NCBI GenBank assembly: GCA_011634665.1
Contig: WAEK01000021.1
Location: forward strand, 360,501-424,500
DNA from: Mortierella sp. BCC40632
Lineage: Eukaryota; Mortierellomycota; Mortierellomycetes; Mortierellales; Mortierellaceae
Length of the DNA stretch: 64,000 bases
Direction: 5' to 3'
Shown piece by piece: positions 33,701-47,662 of this stretch; within the stretch, counting starts at the first letter, position 1, and the number at the start of each line of letters is the position of its first letter. The translations under genes were made by a program, and so were the position numbers. The notes under the pieces were generated by a model. It saw only the letters and a list, made by a program, of their open reading frames with translations. It did no database searches and was not told the origin of the DNA.

Positions 33701-34571
33701 AAGCTGCAGTGCTCTTGTCTTTTCCTCCACAAATTCGTAATGACCTTCAAGATTCTGGAAGCACTCTGAGGTCTCATCGATTTGTATCAAAAAGCCATCG
33801 CATGCCTCCTTGTAGAGTTGGACAACGGTCAGATAATTTCTGAGATCGAAACGGTATCATCAAGAGAGGCTCAAATGGATTAGACAGGTGTATCATTGTC
33901 ACTGGCTGGGGTTTGAGGATCAACAGCGTAGAAAGGCGGTACCTGTAGACATCTTCTTGGTCCCGCTCCATCTTTCCTTCGATAGTAGAGAACCAGTCCA
34001 GGAACTGTTGGGTTGTCTCGATGGGCTCTGGCTGTCCAGACTCGTACTCTTCCACGTTGATTCCATCAATACCGGACATCTCATCGAGCTTAGATCGAGG
34101 TAGCGTTCCTGTCTCCTTGGACGCGTGTAGTTTTGGCGAGAATGATGACACGGGCTGGAGGGAAGGGGAAGCTGAGAGATGTTGGGGGTTCCCAAGAGAC
34201 CTTGCTCCAAGCGATGAGGAGTTTGGGGCAGAGTTCACGTCCGTCGAACTGTTTGTCCTCCCGAGTGGTAAGGGCGAGTTGAATTCGACAGCCAACTAAT
34301 GAGAGGGCGTAAATAATAGTCAGAGTGTAAGAAAATGGGATAAAGTCTCCTGGTGAAGGATGTGCTGTCTATTGACATCATCATCCTAGTATCCATTAGG
34401 CTTGGTGCTCATCCGATCCCAAAAGCGTGTTTGACTTGCATTAGCTGGTAATGGTAGCTCTCCACATGCATCCTTGAGCTCCTGAACACCCTGCCGCTGC
34501 AGGTCAGAGAGTGGGGCGATTGCATCCCAGTTGAGGGTGCGGTGCTGTGCTTGATTGAGGGTAGATGTCAT
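30742..34571 (-). CDS. COG3: Conserved oligomeric Golgi complex subunit 3 (Sec34)
   Basis: Cog3 is a lobe A subunit of the COG tether for retrograde Golgi traffic. On the minus strand I place exons 34295-33943, 33839-33674, 33543-33373, 33244-32982, 32894-32771, 32687-32596, 32481-32354, 32258-32100, 31986-31061 and 30957-30742. They are in phase and total about 866 residues. Family landmarks are ETTQQFLDWFSTIEGKM, a coiled coil ending ACEKLLQEQ, LSYFHQLEAVTRLFNAPGED, FTPMLAKLDRCLEYV, FYVKFRTVAPPLRTL, VCMDEYTLFYNFF, LYDYLRPRI, QRLVYRAQALIRSEIQGFKP and DGQLFLVKHLLILKEQISPF. A first exon from the ATG at 34571 (about 61 residues, with LNWDAIAPLSDLQRQ) fits the N-terminus of the family. I find no in-phase GT donor before its in-frame TAG at 34388-34386, so the exon 1/2 junction is open. 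The last exon has no oddity. Confidence 0.93.
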
Positions 34572-35210
34572 CCGATGATGTTTCTACAGCTGCCAGGGTC
34601 GTGCCGATGGTTCCCTGTGTGTTTGTCGTTGCCTGACCAATGGTGCATGGCTCTGTCGTGAAGGAGTGGGGAAACTAAGTAGAAATCCTAAATCCTCTTG
34701 AATCACGTAGGAAATAATCTCTTTGCCTTCGCCCTGCCTCTGAGGGCCGTGCCTGACAACAGACAATGTAAGGTTCCATGCATGATTCAGGTTCAAATGA
34801 GAAACATGCGCAATATATCTCGAGCCCTTTTTTTTTCGCTAGAATGAGCATTTGAAGGCACTTCGAGCAATTCCAGAAAAAAATGAGAGGCATGGGATTG
34901 ATAGACCTTGCGCATTGATGCATGATGGCCATCTCTGATGTAGGCAGGAACTGCGCTCTTTTTTTTTCAGTTAGCCAGAAGAGAGAGCTTATTATCTCCC
35001 GGCAGTTTCCTTTGCGCTGACTCTTGTTAATTTCCTTTTTCTCTCTTTTCTCTTTCTCTCACTCTCACATCTCTCTTCCTTTGCTCACTTTGCTGCTTTG
35101 TGTCAGCCTCGATCCGCCTCTTGACTCAGCACGGCCTCATCCTCCAAGTCAAATCACTCGAGGCTGTGAAAGCTCTTCTCTTCTCTTCCCCATCCATCCA
35201 CATTCCAGCC
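34572..35210. promoter_or_regulatory. Divergent promoter between COG3 and SLC25 carrier
   Basis: Head-to-head starts are 639 bp apart. The 170 bases before the carrier ATG are C/T-rich. T-runs lie at about 34828-34837 and 34960-34968. I recognise no specific binding site. Confidence 0.45.
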
Positions 35211-36564
35211 ATGCCCCCAACTACCCTGGACCCCAGCAAAATCGACTTTCAAAAGTACTACTTCTATGGTACCATCTTGAATGTCCCGCCAATCCTGCTC
35301 ATGTACCCAATGAGGACGGTGCGTTTGCTACAGCAGCGAAAGTCAGCCATCCCCGTCTCGTCCTCCATTTTCACCGTCATCAGAGATGTTCAGCAAAGGA
35401 ATGGTTTCCGGGCACTGTATGCTGGTGCAACGGTCTTCAGTCTTGGTTTGACGACAACCAAGATCCTCCAGTTCGCCACCTACGACTACTGCGCACAAAA
35501 GGTTAAGGAGAATGATCACTTTGGAGTCGAGTCGCTCCGGAACCCTGGTATCCTTAGTGGTGTTCTTGGCACCTTCTCTGCAGTCGTAACAACGTTCTTT
35601 GTCGTACCCTTTGACATGGTAAGCAAAATTGGCACTTCCCAAAAAGGGACCATGCGGAAGAGGAGGGTGCACTATTTTGTTGTGTTTGCGGTCCGTGTGT
35701 TGTCATCAACATGGCTGAATTTGGGGATTCCGTCACTGACCCCTCCGAGCCGGTCTTGTGTCCACGACTGCAACGAACCCCTCTCCCAAATAGATCTCCC
35801 AACAAATTACTATTGCCAAGGCAGGCGCAGAAGGGAATGCAGTAGCGACAGCAACAGCGACAACAACCGCCATAGCACCACCTGTCGTTCCTAGTGGATC
35901 GGCTACAGCTACCGCCAACAAATTACCCATTTATGTCACAGGATCTTTTGAGCCGTTGGCACCCCCTCAGCAATTGCCTATTTCTGAATCCCTCAAATTA
36001 CAGTTCAAGCAGGAAGGTGTGCGGTTCTTGTTCAGAGGCTATGTCGCCACCTTGCTCTCAGCCGTGCCGTTTTTTGCCGCTTACTTTCCAGCTTATGAGG
36101 TCTCCAAGACCTGGGTCAAGAATGGCATTGATCATGTTCGTACCCTTCAAGGACCTGAAGCCCTGAACCCCTTTCCCCCTCCCGAGTTGAACCAGTTGCT
36201 GATCTCATCGATTGCTGGAAGTATGGCCTCCCTGGCTGGCGTGATTGTCTCGTCTCCCAGTGATATGGTCAAGACTAGGATCCAGACGGAACAACGACTC
36301 GCACCCACCAACGGGACTGGTGTCAAACTACCAATGCCTTCCTTGAAGTGGATGGATGTCTTTATGGAGATTCTGAAAAAGGAGGGCTTCTGGAAGTTCT
36401 TTGCGGGGACCAAGGCAAGGGCGATTCTTGCAGTTCCTGGAGGTGCATTGAACTTTGTTATCTTTGACTTTGTCCGATCGATCAGCAAGAAGGATGAACC
36501 TCTTCCATCGGTCATTGCACAAATCCCCGTCGCAGCCGAGCGAGCCAAGGAGGCTGCCTACTAG
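35211..36564 (+). CDS. Mitochondrial carrier family (SLC25) protein
   Basis: An inner-membrane solute carrier. Two exons (35211-35618 and 35794-36564) joined in phase 0 give 392 residues, somewhat longer than the usual 300. Three carrier repeats are visible: VPPILLMYPMRTVRLLQQRK (degenerate P-x-[DE]-x-x-[KR] with Arg at the acidic position), VPFDM at the end of exon 1, and SSPSDMVKTRIQTEQ. The closing aromatic/Gly motifs FRALYAGATVFSLG, VRFLFRGYVATLLS and FWKFFAGTKARAILAVPGG complete each repeat. An Ala/Thr-rich insert in the second repeat (about 35820-35920) explains the extra length. It resembles poorly assigned carriers such as the SLC25A44 type, but I cannot assign a substrate. The start ATG follows a C/T-rich leader with no presequence, as is normal for the family. 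Confidence 0.87.
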
Positions 36565-37227
36565 ATGGACTGATCACTGCGCATTTGGATCTATACCTTA
36601 TTCCTTCACTTCGCCTCTTATAGACCTCTTCCTTCCTTCCTTTTTTTTTTTTTTTTTTTTTTTTTTCTTTTCTCTTCCTTCCTTCTTTTCTTTCAAAAGA
36701 ATCCGCCTAATTGCTCCGCATCTATGCTGCTCTTTTTTATATTTTTTCCCGGTCTCTCTATTTTCCCGCATCGTCCCTTCGTCATCTTTAGTCATATCTC
36801 ATATCATTCTCCACTCACTCCAATCTTGACATGTCATTCTTCGTTTACCCATTACTTGTCCAATGCGTCTTGCATTTATCCATAGTCGTTCCTGTATGCA
36901 TAGATCCTCTCCCCCTTTTCCCGTCCATAGAAGAAACAAATCAGCAGCAGCCCTCATTCGCTGCAAAGTAAACTGTACTCATAGAATGCACTTTATGATA
37001 ATCATGGCAACTGTCTTTTTTTTTTCCTCCTTAAGATCCTGCATGTGTCTCTCGGGTAGCGTGTGGGGTTCTATAGTGTTGCACGATCCTGTCTATATAT
37101 TGACACTAGCACCGGCTCTCCCATAAAAAGAATAAAAAAAGAAAAAAGAAAAAAAAAAAAGGGTAGATTGATCCTCCTATTGGTATACATATTGAAGTCA
37201 ACTGTATCCTCACTTCCTCACTCTCCT
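36565..37227. other. Intergenic region between convergent carrier and NDUFS7
   Basis: 3' flanks of convergent genes. A T-run of about 26 nt lies near 36641-36666 and A-rich patches at 37125-37160. No gene seen. Confidence 0.65.
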
Positions 37228-38572
<1,345 letters not shown>

Positions 38573-38760
38573 GGTTTAGGGATGTGGAGTGGGGAAGGGG
38601 AGGAAGAGTGGAGAGTCGAAAGGAGAATGCAGGCTGATGAAGATTGCAGCAAAGACCTTCGGAGAATGTGCACGCGTGCGGACAGGACAATGCCGAGGTT
38701 TTGGAAAAGCAAGCCACCGAGAACGCTCTTGAACTCAGTCCCTGACAAGAGGAAGCTTCT

Positions 38761-38799
<39 letters not shown>

Positions 38800-39346
38800 G
38801 CCCAAACTCCAGTTGTCCAGGGCCAAAAGAAGAAGAAGAAGAAAAAGGTATCAAGAGAGGCTCCTACCAGTGCCATGAATTACCTAGTGAAACCATTTGG
38901 TCTGAATGGCGACCATGGCGATCATTCAAATCGCAATGTTGTAGCAATTCACCATTCCTCACATGTCGCCAACAACCCGGGCGACGCGTTGGGGTAGAGA
39001 GGAGGAGGGAAGAGATTCTGTTTATTGAGCCAGAAAAAAATACTATCTGTGATCCGTTGTATTTAGATTTCCATTGCCGCTTTTTCTCCTCTCTCTATCT
39101 CCCACTTCATTCCAACCTCTCCATCCACCCCTTCCTCTCCTCTGCTAGATTTGTCTCTAGCACCCATCGAGTCTGCTTGTAAGGATTTGGAACTGAGGAA
39201 TGAATCCTACCCCTTTGACTCGATCAGTCGCAGCAGTCCAACTCTGGCTAACTTTGTAGACTTCGCCCATTGACCCCTTCTTCCTACGTACGCCCAAGCT
39301 TCCATCTGAGCACCAGCTCGTGAGTAGTACATCACAACCGCCAGCA
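38573..39346. promoter_or_regulatory. Divergent promoter between NDUFS7 and DDT/WHIM gene
   Basis: Head-to-head spacing of 774 bp. An A-run of 33 nt lies at 38763-38795 and a C/T-rich stretch at 39076-39150, before the rightward gene. I recognise no specific site. Confidence 0.45.
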
Positions 39347-42300
39347 ATGCCCGATTCAGACGAGGAACACCACCATGTCCCGGCCAGCGGTGACTCTCAA
39401 ACTTCTCTCTCGACTTGGCTCAATGTCGCCAGCGCAGCCAGGGACAAGCGCACACCCTTTGTCTCGAGCACTAGCAGCGTATTTCATAAACCGTCTTCAG
39501 CTGATACGACCGAGCCTCCCACCAAACGACCTCGAGGTCGTCCTCCAGGCTCGAAAGCGACTCAGCGTCAACCTAAAGAATCAATGGTATCGGTAGACAT
39601 AACGAACCCGATCTCAGAGCAACAGCATGAATCGTCTGCTCCTTCTCAGAACCAGCGTAAAAGGGGCAAGCCAGGAAGACCCAGGAACCCCGTTAAGACA
39701 CAGCCACAAAAAACATCGCGATCGCTGCTATCAGGTGTAGATACTACCGAGTCTGAAACAAACGCAGGGTTGGAGCCTGAACCGGCTAACGAATTAAAGA
39801 CAAAAAAGGCCAGTAAGTCAGGTTTAGACGAAGATACAGGCAGCAAGCCAAAGCGTACCATCCTGAGCTTCTTTGATCGGTCCGCTACAGTAGCATCCAA
39901 GGTATTCTTCTCGTTTCTCGACTACATTGTGCAGACTATGATCTACTGGCCCGATTTAATTTGATCTAATACTCCTTTGTTTACTACATTCCATCGCAGG
40001 AGAGTCGTGAAGACGAGAAAGAGCGTCATACAAATTCCACGGTCAAGACAGTATGTGAATATCTAAATTCCCATAACCTTGTTGCTCAAGCTGCCCCCTC
40101 CCCCCTTTTTTTCTTTACGCTCACTGACTCTTGAATGGTGTTCTTTACTCTTTCTTATTGTATTTTATGACAAATAGCCATCCTACAAGCAATCGTGCCT
40201 TTCCTTTGACAGGATAGATCCACTTAAAGCGGGTTCTCTAATCGGTGGTGAGGCGAGATCCGATGAGTTTTCAAAGAGTCTTCCTAAGCTGGAGGGAAGA
40301 GCGCCTTATGAAGATTTAGTGAGTGGAATGCTCGCTCGGAGCCTCAAGTTGCCTAGTATGAGCAAGCTTGATTTGCATCACCCAGAACTAGACATGGACA
40401 TGCTCGCAGATGTCAAGATGGTCCATGAATTCCTAAACACGTTCGGATTACCTCTGGGACTGACAAAGGATTCTGGGGAATGGATTTCCTTTGGTAAGTG
40501 ATGTTTTATCTGCCGCTGTAGAGTGCTAAGTTGACCTCAACTGAATGTCATGTCCTCTTCTTCTCACTTTGGGATTATCGTTATTATTGTTTTTAATATG
40601 ACATTCCTAACTATGCAAATTAGACATGCTTATGGCAATGATCAGGAATCCGCGGATTGATACTCGACTGTTGGATCTTTTGTGCAAGATGGTTTTGTCC
40701 GCATACAACGGGGAACATGCGCCAGAAATCAGCCAATTCAACTTTTCGTACTACCTTGCCGTTGGTCCAAGCGCCCATGCAGCCAGATCAACCATAGATG
40801 AGAAGAAGGTGGACAAGAAGGGTAGAAATACCTCTTCCAAAAAATGTGTCCATCTTGGAAATCTGGGTTTAAAGGATTACTCCTTCTTTACCATCTCAGA
40901 TCGAATTGAGGCTCTTGTCAAGGCCCTGCATGACATTACCTCTTCGGAGCAGTTCCATACGTTTATGCGTGACGAAGTCGAGGACTCTTTAGAAGGTCAT
41001 AAGCGGTTGAGACGCAAGCGAAAGAATGATCAAAAGGGACTGGAGACACAGGTAATGGATCTCGAGCGTCAGATGGAGGCGATCGAGCGGGATGTAGCCA
41101 ATCTCGAGAATCAACGTCAGGAGATACTAGCGGAAGAGCAGGAGCCGCAAGAGACAGAAGAAGATTTACATTCAGCTAGGATGACGGCCGCTTCGAGGCA
41201 ACTGCGATTGGCTCATACAAAGGGGATCCGATCCCGTGCGAATGACCTTCTCAATCAACAAAGGGCACTCACAAATGACCTAAGGGCCACAGAATTGACC
41301 TGGCAAGACAAGGTCAACAAACTCAAATCTCTCTCTAATAATGATAACGAGATCCAAAAGAATCGCAATGTACCATTAACTCAACTTCGAGGCGGCCAGG
41401 CTGTCGACACGGACCGTACTCTTAGAGTTGTCAGCCTCGGAAGCGATCGATGGGGCCGTAAATATTGGTTCTGGAGAGAGTTTGGCGGGGTCATTGTGGA
41501 GGACCGGGGTCAGGTCGAGCCAAGACCAGACCAGGACCAGCCAATTGAGGAAGAAGATATGGACGTCGAGGATTCTGAGCCCAAGAAGGAGTGCCTTAAC
41601 TCGACTGAGGATGCCACCATTACCGACGTAACCCGTAGGATGAAGTCCATGTTGGTGCCCGGTTCTAAAATGACTAACCAATCTGGGGCTATGGACGATA
41701 CTGCCTCTGCAGAAACATCTCATGAAGGGGGATTGCCACCGGAGACAGAGACGCCGAAGACGGACCCGTCAAAGGACGAGCTTGACTACGGACCTGTTCA
41801 ACCTTGGAGCATCATCACAACCAGCAAGGAATTGTCCGCATTGATGCGTGCTTTGAACACCAAGGGTACCCGTGAACGTATACTGAAGGCATCTATAATC
41901 ACCATGTTTGGAGAGATTCAAGAAAGCTTCAACAAAGTCAGAGACTGGGCTGGGATGGACTTTGCCGCAGACAACAGACCCGTGATTGCAGTCCATGGTG
42001 CTGTTGGTCAACCCCTGAGTATGGATGAGTTGAACTTCTTGAAAAAGAAGCGAGGTCGGAAGAGCAACCAAGAGCTTGCCGATATCGCAGCCACAAAGAG
42101 GATATTAGATGCAGCTGCCGAGAATGAGATGGATGTGGATCAGGCCGATACATCACTCCAAGGTCGAGCAATGGATATGGAAGTCGATGAAGACTGCTCC
42201 GAAGGAGATGACGGCAACGACCCAAAGCCGATTACTGCTACTGCAGGATTTTTAGCAGACGTTGAACCTGACCTCGTGTCAGGTCTCTCATCAAGTGAAT

Positions 42301-43377
42301 ATCATGCAAGTGCGACTCATTCCGCAGACGAAAAGCTTCAGCGGCTCTCAGGCGAGATTTGTGGTGGAGATCGAGGGGCGATTACAAAGGCAGTTGAAGA
42401 TCTGCTAGATAATGAACAGCAGGACTATGTTCAAGCAACTGTGGAAGTACTAAGATACTGCCTAGATGTCATGGATATACCCGATGCAGCTTTCGAGATG
42501 AGTATTGCCAACGAAGGGACTGAGAACAACGAGATGAAGCAAGACCTTGTCCACGATATAGCGGACAAAACCCCGATCTCTGAACCAGTCACTCCCGAAA
42601 ACCAGCGCCGTCGAGGGATTGTCCTTTCCACCCCTGTATCGGTCGATGCACACTTTTCAAGTTGGATTCGCGAGTTCCATATGGACGAAATGCTGGATAG
42701 TGTCAAGACGTTTGGTGGACTGAATGCTTGGCTGGATGAGTTCTTCCGTTCAGTGACCGATATGGTCGATTATTCCAAAGGCAACAATGGCAGCCAGCAG
42801 AAACTTGCAGGATTGAGAAAGAGACAGCAGAAGGAAGAATATCTGGAAGAACATGAACATGATGACGAGGAGGAGGAAGATGAAAGAGACGATGAGCATG
42901 AACATGACGATGATGAAGCTGAAGAAGCGGGATATGATAAGGGTCAAGAGGATGACCGAGACGATGAGGACGAGGCCGGCGAAGAAGAGGAGCGCTATTC
43001 CGGCCAACGTAAGGCGCCACAAGAGGTAAGAGAACCATTTGACTACTTTTCTTAGTGATTTGTTCATGTAGGGCTTGCAGATGTGTGTTCTCTTGATAAT
43101 GTCAATCTAACGGGTCTCGTTTGGTTCTGTGGGCTATTCGCAAAAGCTAAAGTCTAGTTTCGTGGGAGGACGAGCCTTGAGAGTAAGGGGAAGGAACCCG
43201 ATCTCGTATAGTGATAATCTTGATGGGTTTGATGAAGAGTACATGGATGAAGAAAGTGAAGGAGACGACCACAAGGCGCAGCGCAGCGAAGAAGAGGACG
43301 ACGATGGTGACGACAACGACGATGATGATGAAAACATTTCATCTCGGCTTCGGCGGTCCAAGCGGAGCAGACACTAA
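39347..43377 (+). CDS. DDT/WHIM-domain chromatin-remodelling accessory protein
   Basis: A nuclear protein resembling accessory subunits of ISWI remodellers (Itc1/WSTF/ACF type). Five exons, 39347-39901, 40000-40050, 40178-40493, 40624-43025 and about 43147-43377, join in phase to about 1,184 residues. The N-terminus has AT-hook-like RPRGRPPGSK and KRGKPGRPRNP and a TILSFF patch. A DDT domain spans exons 3/4: ELDMDMLADVKMVHEFLNTF, LPLGLTKDSGEWISF and DMLMAMIRNPRIDTRLLDLL. WHIM1-like FFTISDRIEALVKALHDI is followed by a long coiled coil and WHIM2-like SLGSDRWGRKYWFWREFGG. The C-terminus is very acidic (Asp/Glu/His repeats) and ends RLRRSKRSRH. The last acceptor could also be six bases further on (43153). 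No PHD or bromodomain is visible, so it is closer to the fungal Itc1/Ioc style than to animal BAZ proteins. Confidence 0.88.
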
Positions 43378-43732
43378 ATGTTTTCTCTGGCGTCGATCTC
43401 AACATGAATTCGGGATGCCTCTTATTAGTAAAAAAAAAAAAAAGAGAGAGAGAGAGAGAGAGTTAGCTCCCTCTTATTGGCGCAAAGCCCTTCTATAGTC
43501 TGTATCATCAGACCAAGGCCACTCTGACGATCAGAACGGATTTATAGTTCTGATGACCCTGATGAATGGCAGCACCACTATCAATCCAGTGGATCGTTGG
43601 CCTGATGCTCACGAGGACATCAAAGGAAACAAAAGTCGTTTTTGGCAACCCCCAAGCAAAAAACTCTTATCCATCTTTCCCCTCCCCCCTTCTTTTCTTC
43701 TCATCCTGTTCACCTCTGTTTCTTTGAAAATC
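43378..43732. other. Short gap between DDT/WHIM gene and membrane-protein gene
   Basis: A 355-bp gap with an A-run plus GA repeat (43430-43461) and a C/T-rich leader from about 43676. Nothing else seen. Confidence 0.6.
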
Positions 43733-44881
43733 ATGTGTAACCCATTACGCCCAGATCCCATGGTGGACCATTCTCTGGTCTCCAATGCCTCAAAAAATAT
43801 TGTTGATAGCCTCTTCAATGGGACCAGACTATTAGAGCAGCCGATCGAGTATTTCGGTCAACGCATGCTCTACAGCACTTGGATTACGCTTTGGGCTCTT
43901 TGGTTCCTCTGGGCGATATTATTGTATGAAAAAAAATGCGTCGCCTCGTAATGCCCAGTACTTTGAGATTAAAAGCTCGAAAGCTAACTCGTATCCTTGG
44001 TGGCGATTGATAGCATCGCTCGCTTAGCAGTTACCGAACCGAGGATTGCAAGAACTGAACAACTTGAACAAAGAGACCAGACCACAGGCTCCACATATGG
44101 TGGTTCCAATATCAGTCCAGGAATGCCCTACGAATTGACGGGAGCAGGCTTATTCGAACAAAGCAATGTGTCCACAGCTGCCGGGTCAGCACCGCCAGTT
44201 ACTTTGGATCCGCCGCGCCGGCGACCCACTCGAGGGTTTCTGGAAAACATCCTATCTAACGCGGTAAGTGATTCTCCAAGGTTATAGTAAAGTAAACAGA
44301 AGGAAGAGAGTTGTCAAGATGAGCAAAAGAACATTCTGGTCTTTTTTTTACTCGTCAAGAATCCCTAACCCAAATATCTTTGCTTTCTCTCTCTCTCTCT
44401 TTCCCTGTAGAATGAGAGACTAAGTGCTTCACTTGGTTTGGCCCGAGACTTGACTTTGATGCTTCTTTTGGTGGTCACCATAAGCACATTTGGTAAACAA
44501 TATTTCCTTGAAGGCCCACATCTATTGCCCACCTTCAGATATATGTCTCTTAGAGAGTTAACTGTTGCATGAGATCATGACAACAAATAGGCCTCGCGTC
44601 TGGAGCAACTGTCCTAGTTTTATCATGGGTCTATGTAAGTCAGAATATTAAGTGCTTTATTTTTTCTTCTACACCCAGACGAGTGGCAAAGATCTAACTG
44701 ACACGATGGTGGAATGGAACGAATCTCATGTCCTTAGCTTGCAGGTGCCTTTGCTTGGATCATTGCAAAGTTCATTTTTGATAACCAAATTGTGGATGTT
44801 GTGTTTGGGGGTTTTGAGATGTCAATCCTGCTCGCAGTGTTGATCTACGTGTACGTTATTGGATGGGGTACCAAGGATTGA
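43733..44881 (+). CDS. Uncharacterised multi-span membrane protein
   Basis: I reconstruct a gene not evident as one open frame. Exons 43733-43923, 44014-44263, 44411-44492, 44591-44634 and 44738-44881 join in phase through GT-AG sites to 236 residues. The first span is LYSTWITLWALWFLWAILLF, formed across intron 1. A soluble loop (Thr/Ser/Pro-rich, with PPRRRPTRGFLENIL) follows. Three further hydrophobic stretches come next: LTLMLLLVVTISTFG, GATVLVLSWVYLAGAFAWII and MSILLAVLIYVYVIGW. A start at 43760 (second Met) is also possible. I recognise no family, catalytic motif or signal. In-phase joins that complete two membrane spans across introns argue that it is real. Four spans and a small size could fit a scaffold or channel-like ER/vacuole protein, but that is speculation. 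Confidence 0.68.
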
Positions 44882-47226
44882 AGGGGGAGGAGTCCAGGAT
44901 CACAGCAAGGGGAATGACCTTAGTTTGCTGATTTATCATTCCACGCATGTGCACGAGCACACCCATCCATTTACACACGCACGTACCATACTTGTTTGCT
45001 TCATTGCCCATAATCTAGTTGTTAGTTTCTGCTCCTCATTACCTGCCCCCCCTTCCCTACATGTGTCAACCCGGACTTGATATCCACCATCTATTGTTCT
45101 GTTCACATGCAATAGAAGGGATGGTTTTTTGTACGGAGATAAAAAAAAAACGCCATTTCCATGAGGCTCTTGTGGTCCAAGCAATGATGTTTTTAATTCT
45201 TTTCTCGCTCTCAAACCTCAAGACTTTGTTGCACTTTCAGGGCAGTATGATGGCTCCATTGGTCTCATGAGGTTAAAAAAAAAAAGTTGGTGCCCCATGG
45301 TGTGGTCTGACCGAACAAACCAGCTCATCTTTTGGTGACGCAGCAGTGCCCTTCACACTGCTATGTCGAGAGGCATTTGATAGGAATCTTCCCTTTACGC
45401 AACCACGCGTCTTTGTCAAACTATCTTGAAGACCCATATACTCAATTCGTGCATGCATCCCTCACTCACATGCTTGGACATTAAATTTTTCTATAACTCA
45501 TGTGGAGGTAGTGCTTGAGACTGTGATCCCATAATGAACATGTGTCCTTCTGTCTTCCTTCATTAATGCCTCAAAACTAGCCCCTGTTCCTGTCGCGGAT
45601 AGTTGAGGAATAGGGGAAGCTGTGGCAGGAAGAGACCTATCCTTCTTTCATAATCTTGACTAATTGTCGACTTGGCTCAGCATACCTTTTTGCCTTCCAC
45701 TTGGGACATTCTCTCCCCTCCTCTGAATGTGGAGTGAGTGAAGAGGAGTATCGCGGTTTGAAGATCCGACAAATAGACAAGCACGGCTTTCTCTGGAAAA
45801 GAGAGCCCCCACAGGCGAAGGGAGGATAATTACGTATGTAAACGATTCAGGAACTATCAGCCCAGCATGCTCCACGGGAAGGTTTCTTAGTCTGCGACAA
45901 CAATCTATTTTCCCTCCTTCCTCCTTCTCTCCAACTGCTGCCGTAAACCATGCCTCTCTTGGGTGGCTGTGGGACTATCTATCAGCTCTTAAGAGATCTC
46001 GATCAGCCTTTCATCTTTGCCTGTCTGGGTCTGGGTAGCCTTGGTCGTCTGTGTCGTCGTGGAAGGATTGTCTAGCAAGGACTCGTAACCATGTGTTCTC
46101 ACCCTCTAACAAACGAGGCAGGAGCAGTGTCGAAACAACGGTGGCCAATGCGCGCCCCCTTCAACACACATGTCTCCATTTGATAGAGACGAGTGGGTGA
46201 CCAATTCTCAGATAAGAACACCGAGGTTCACGGGAATAGAGTCTCTTCTCTTCTCTTCTCTTCTCACGAGTCCACGGTCGGAGCCCGAGGACGTCGGAGA
46301 GACTGCGTCTGCCGCTCTCTCACTCACTCTCGTCCCGCCTCTCACATGCTTTTGGGCAGCACCTGTGCTTGGCGGGCAAAAAAATAAAAAAGACCCTGCG
46401 GGGCGAATGCACGAGCACGAAGCAATGGCCACACAAGCACTAACTGTTCAGGAACACACGCACCAGGGATCACTCTTTTTGCGTCAAGCACATCTAGCAC
46501 GAGTGGAAGAGGATAGATTGAAGCCCAGAGAAGGATAGGACTTGTACAAACAGGGCAGAAAACCAAAGAGAAATGGGAAAAAGCTGAATGCCAGGCTCTG
46601 TTCCTGACTGCAGCAGGCTCTCTTTGATTATGCTGCCAACATTGTAATTTCAGGCGAGCCGCTGGCTCATGGTCTGTTGCCTGTGCTTAGTCGTCGGTCT
46701 CTCCGCTGATGGCCAAGACGATACCTGTTTAGACGGAGGCCAAGAGACCATGGTTAGCCGAGGAGAGAGGAAGAAGTAGCGGACTCAAACTTGTCCCAGC
46801 GGGGTCCGACCAAGGGCATGTGTTTCTGGTGACAAAGACACAATGGGCACAGTCCCCGTCCAACGGCCTGCTCTTTCTTGTCTGGACAGTTCCTCCGTAT
46901 GTCGCAAGAGATAAAAACCAAAAAGGCTGCTCACTCTCTTTTTTTCTCATCGTGTCCTTCTTTCTCCATTGCCTCTTCCTCCTTCTGCATTCCCCTCCAC
47001 ACACTAGGCTCAGAGCAAAGGTAAACTAGTTGCAGGATGTGTTCCCACTTGGACCTTTGACCCACCTCGTCATCACATTGTTGCTCATGCTTGGCATTTC
47101 GATTTGGATCAGTTCATTCTTCTAGCCTTTTCCCAGTTTTCCTTTCAACATCAACCATCATCACCTGGACAAGGAGGTCTCATCTACATCTTCACATTGA
47201 GCATTCTGTGCTAATTCTCTACCGCC
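44882..47226. other. Intergenic region upstream of DGAT1-like gene
   Basis: No gene is supported on either strand over 2.3 kb. Frames are short and of mixed composition. A TCTTC repeat lies at about 46239-46264. The last 150 bases before 47227 are C/T/A-rich leader. Confidence 0.55.
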
Positions 47227-47623
47227 ATGGCCGCATCGGCAGAAACCATCGGCGCCATCCAGGATGACGCTCACTCCAAAAAGGAGACCTTGAAGCAAAA
47301 GCGACCCAACACTGGCTCAATTTCACCTTTCCCACATACACTACCTGTTCATACAAAGACCATTCCAAGCCCATTGTCCAAAGAAGCACCACCAGAGAGC
47401 TACCGTGGCTTTGTGAACCTCGGGAGTAAGTCAGCTACTACCAATGGGTCGACAAGGGAAATGAAGCAGCTGTGCGAAAAGCCTGTATTGACTTGAGAGG
47501 GACGAAGGGTCTCTTTGATCCAGGAAGAGTAGGGCGCAAGGAAATAACCTGCTAATCTCAACGGCTTTTCATTGATAAGGCTGACTGCTTGCACCCTAGA
47601 AAGAGAGAAAGAAGGCATGGTCA

Positions 47624-47662
<39 letters not shown>

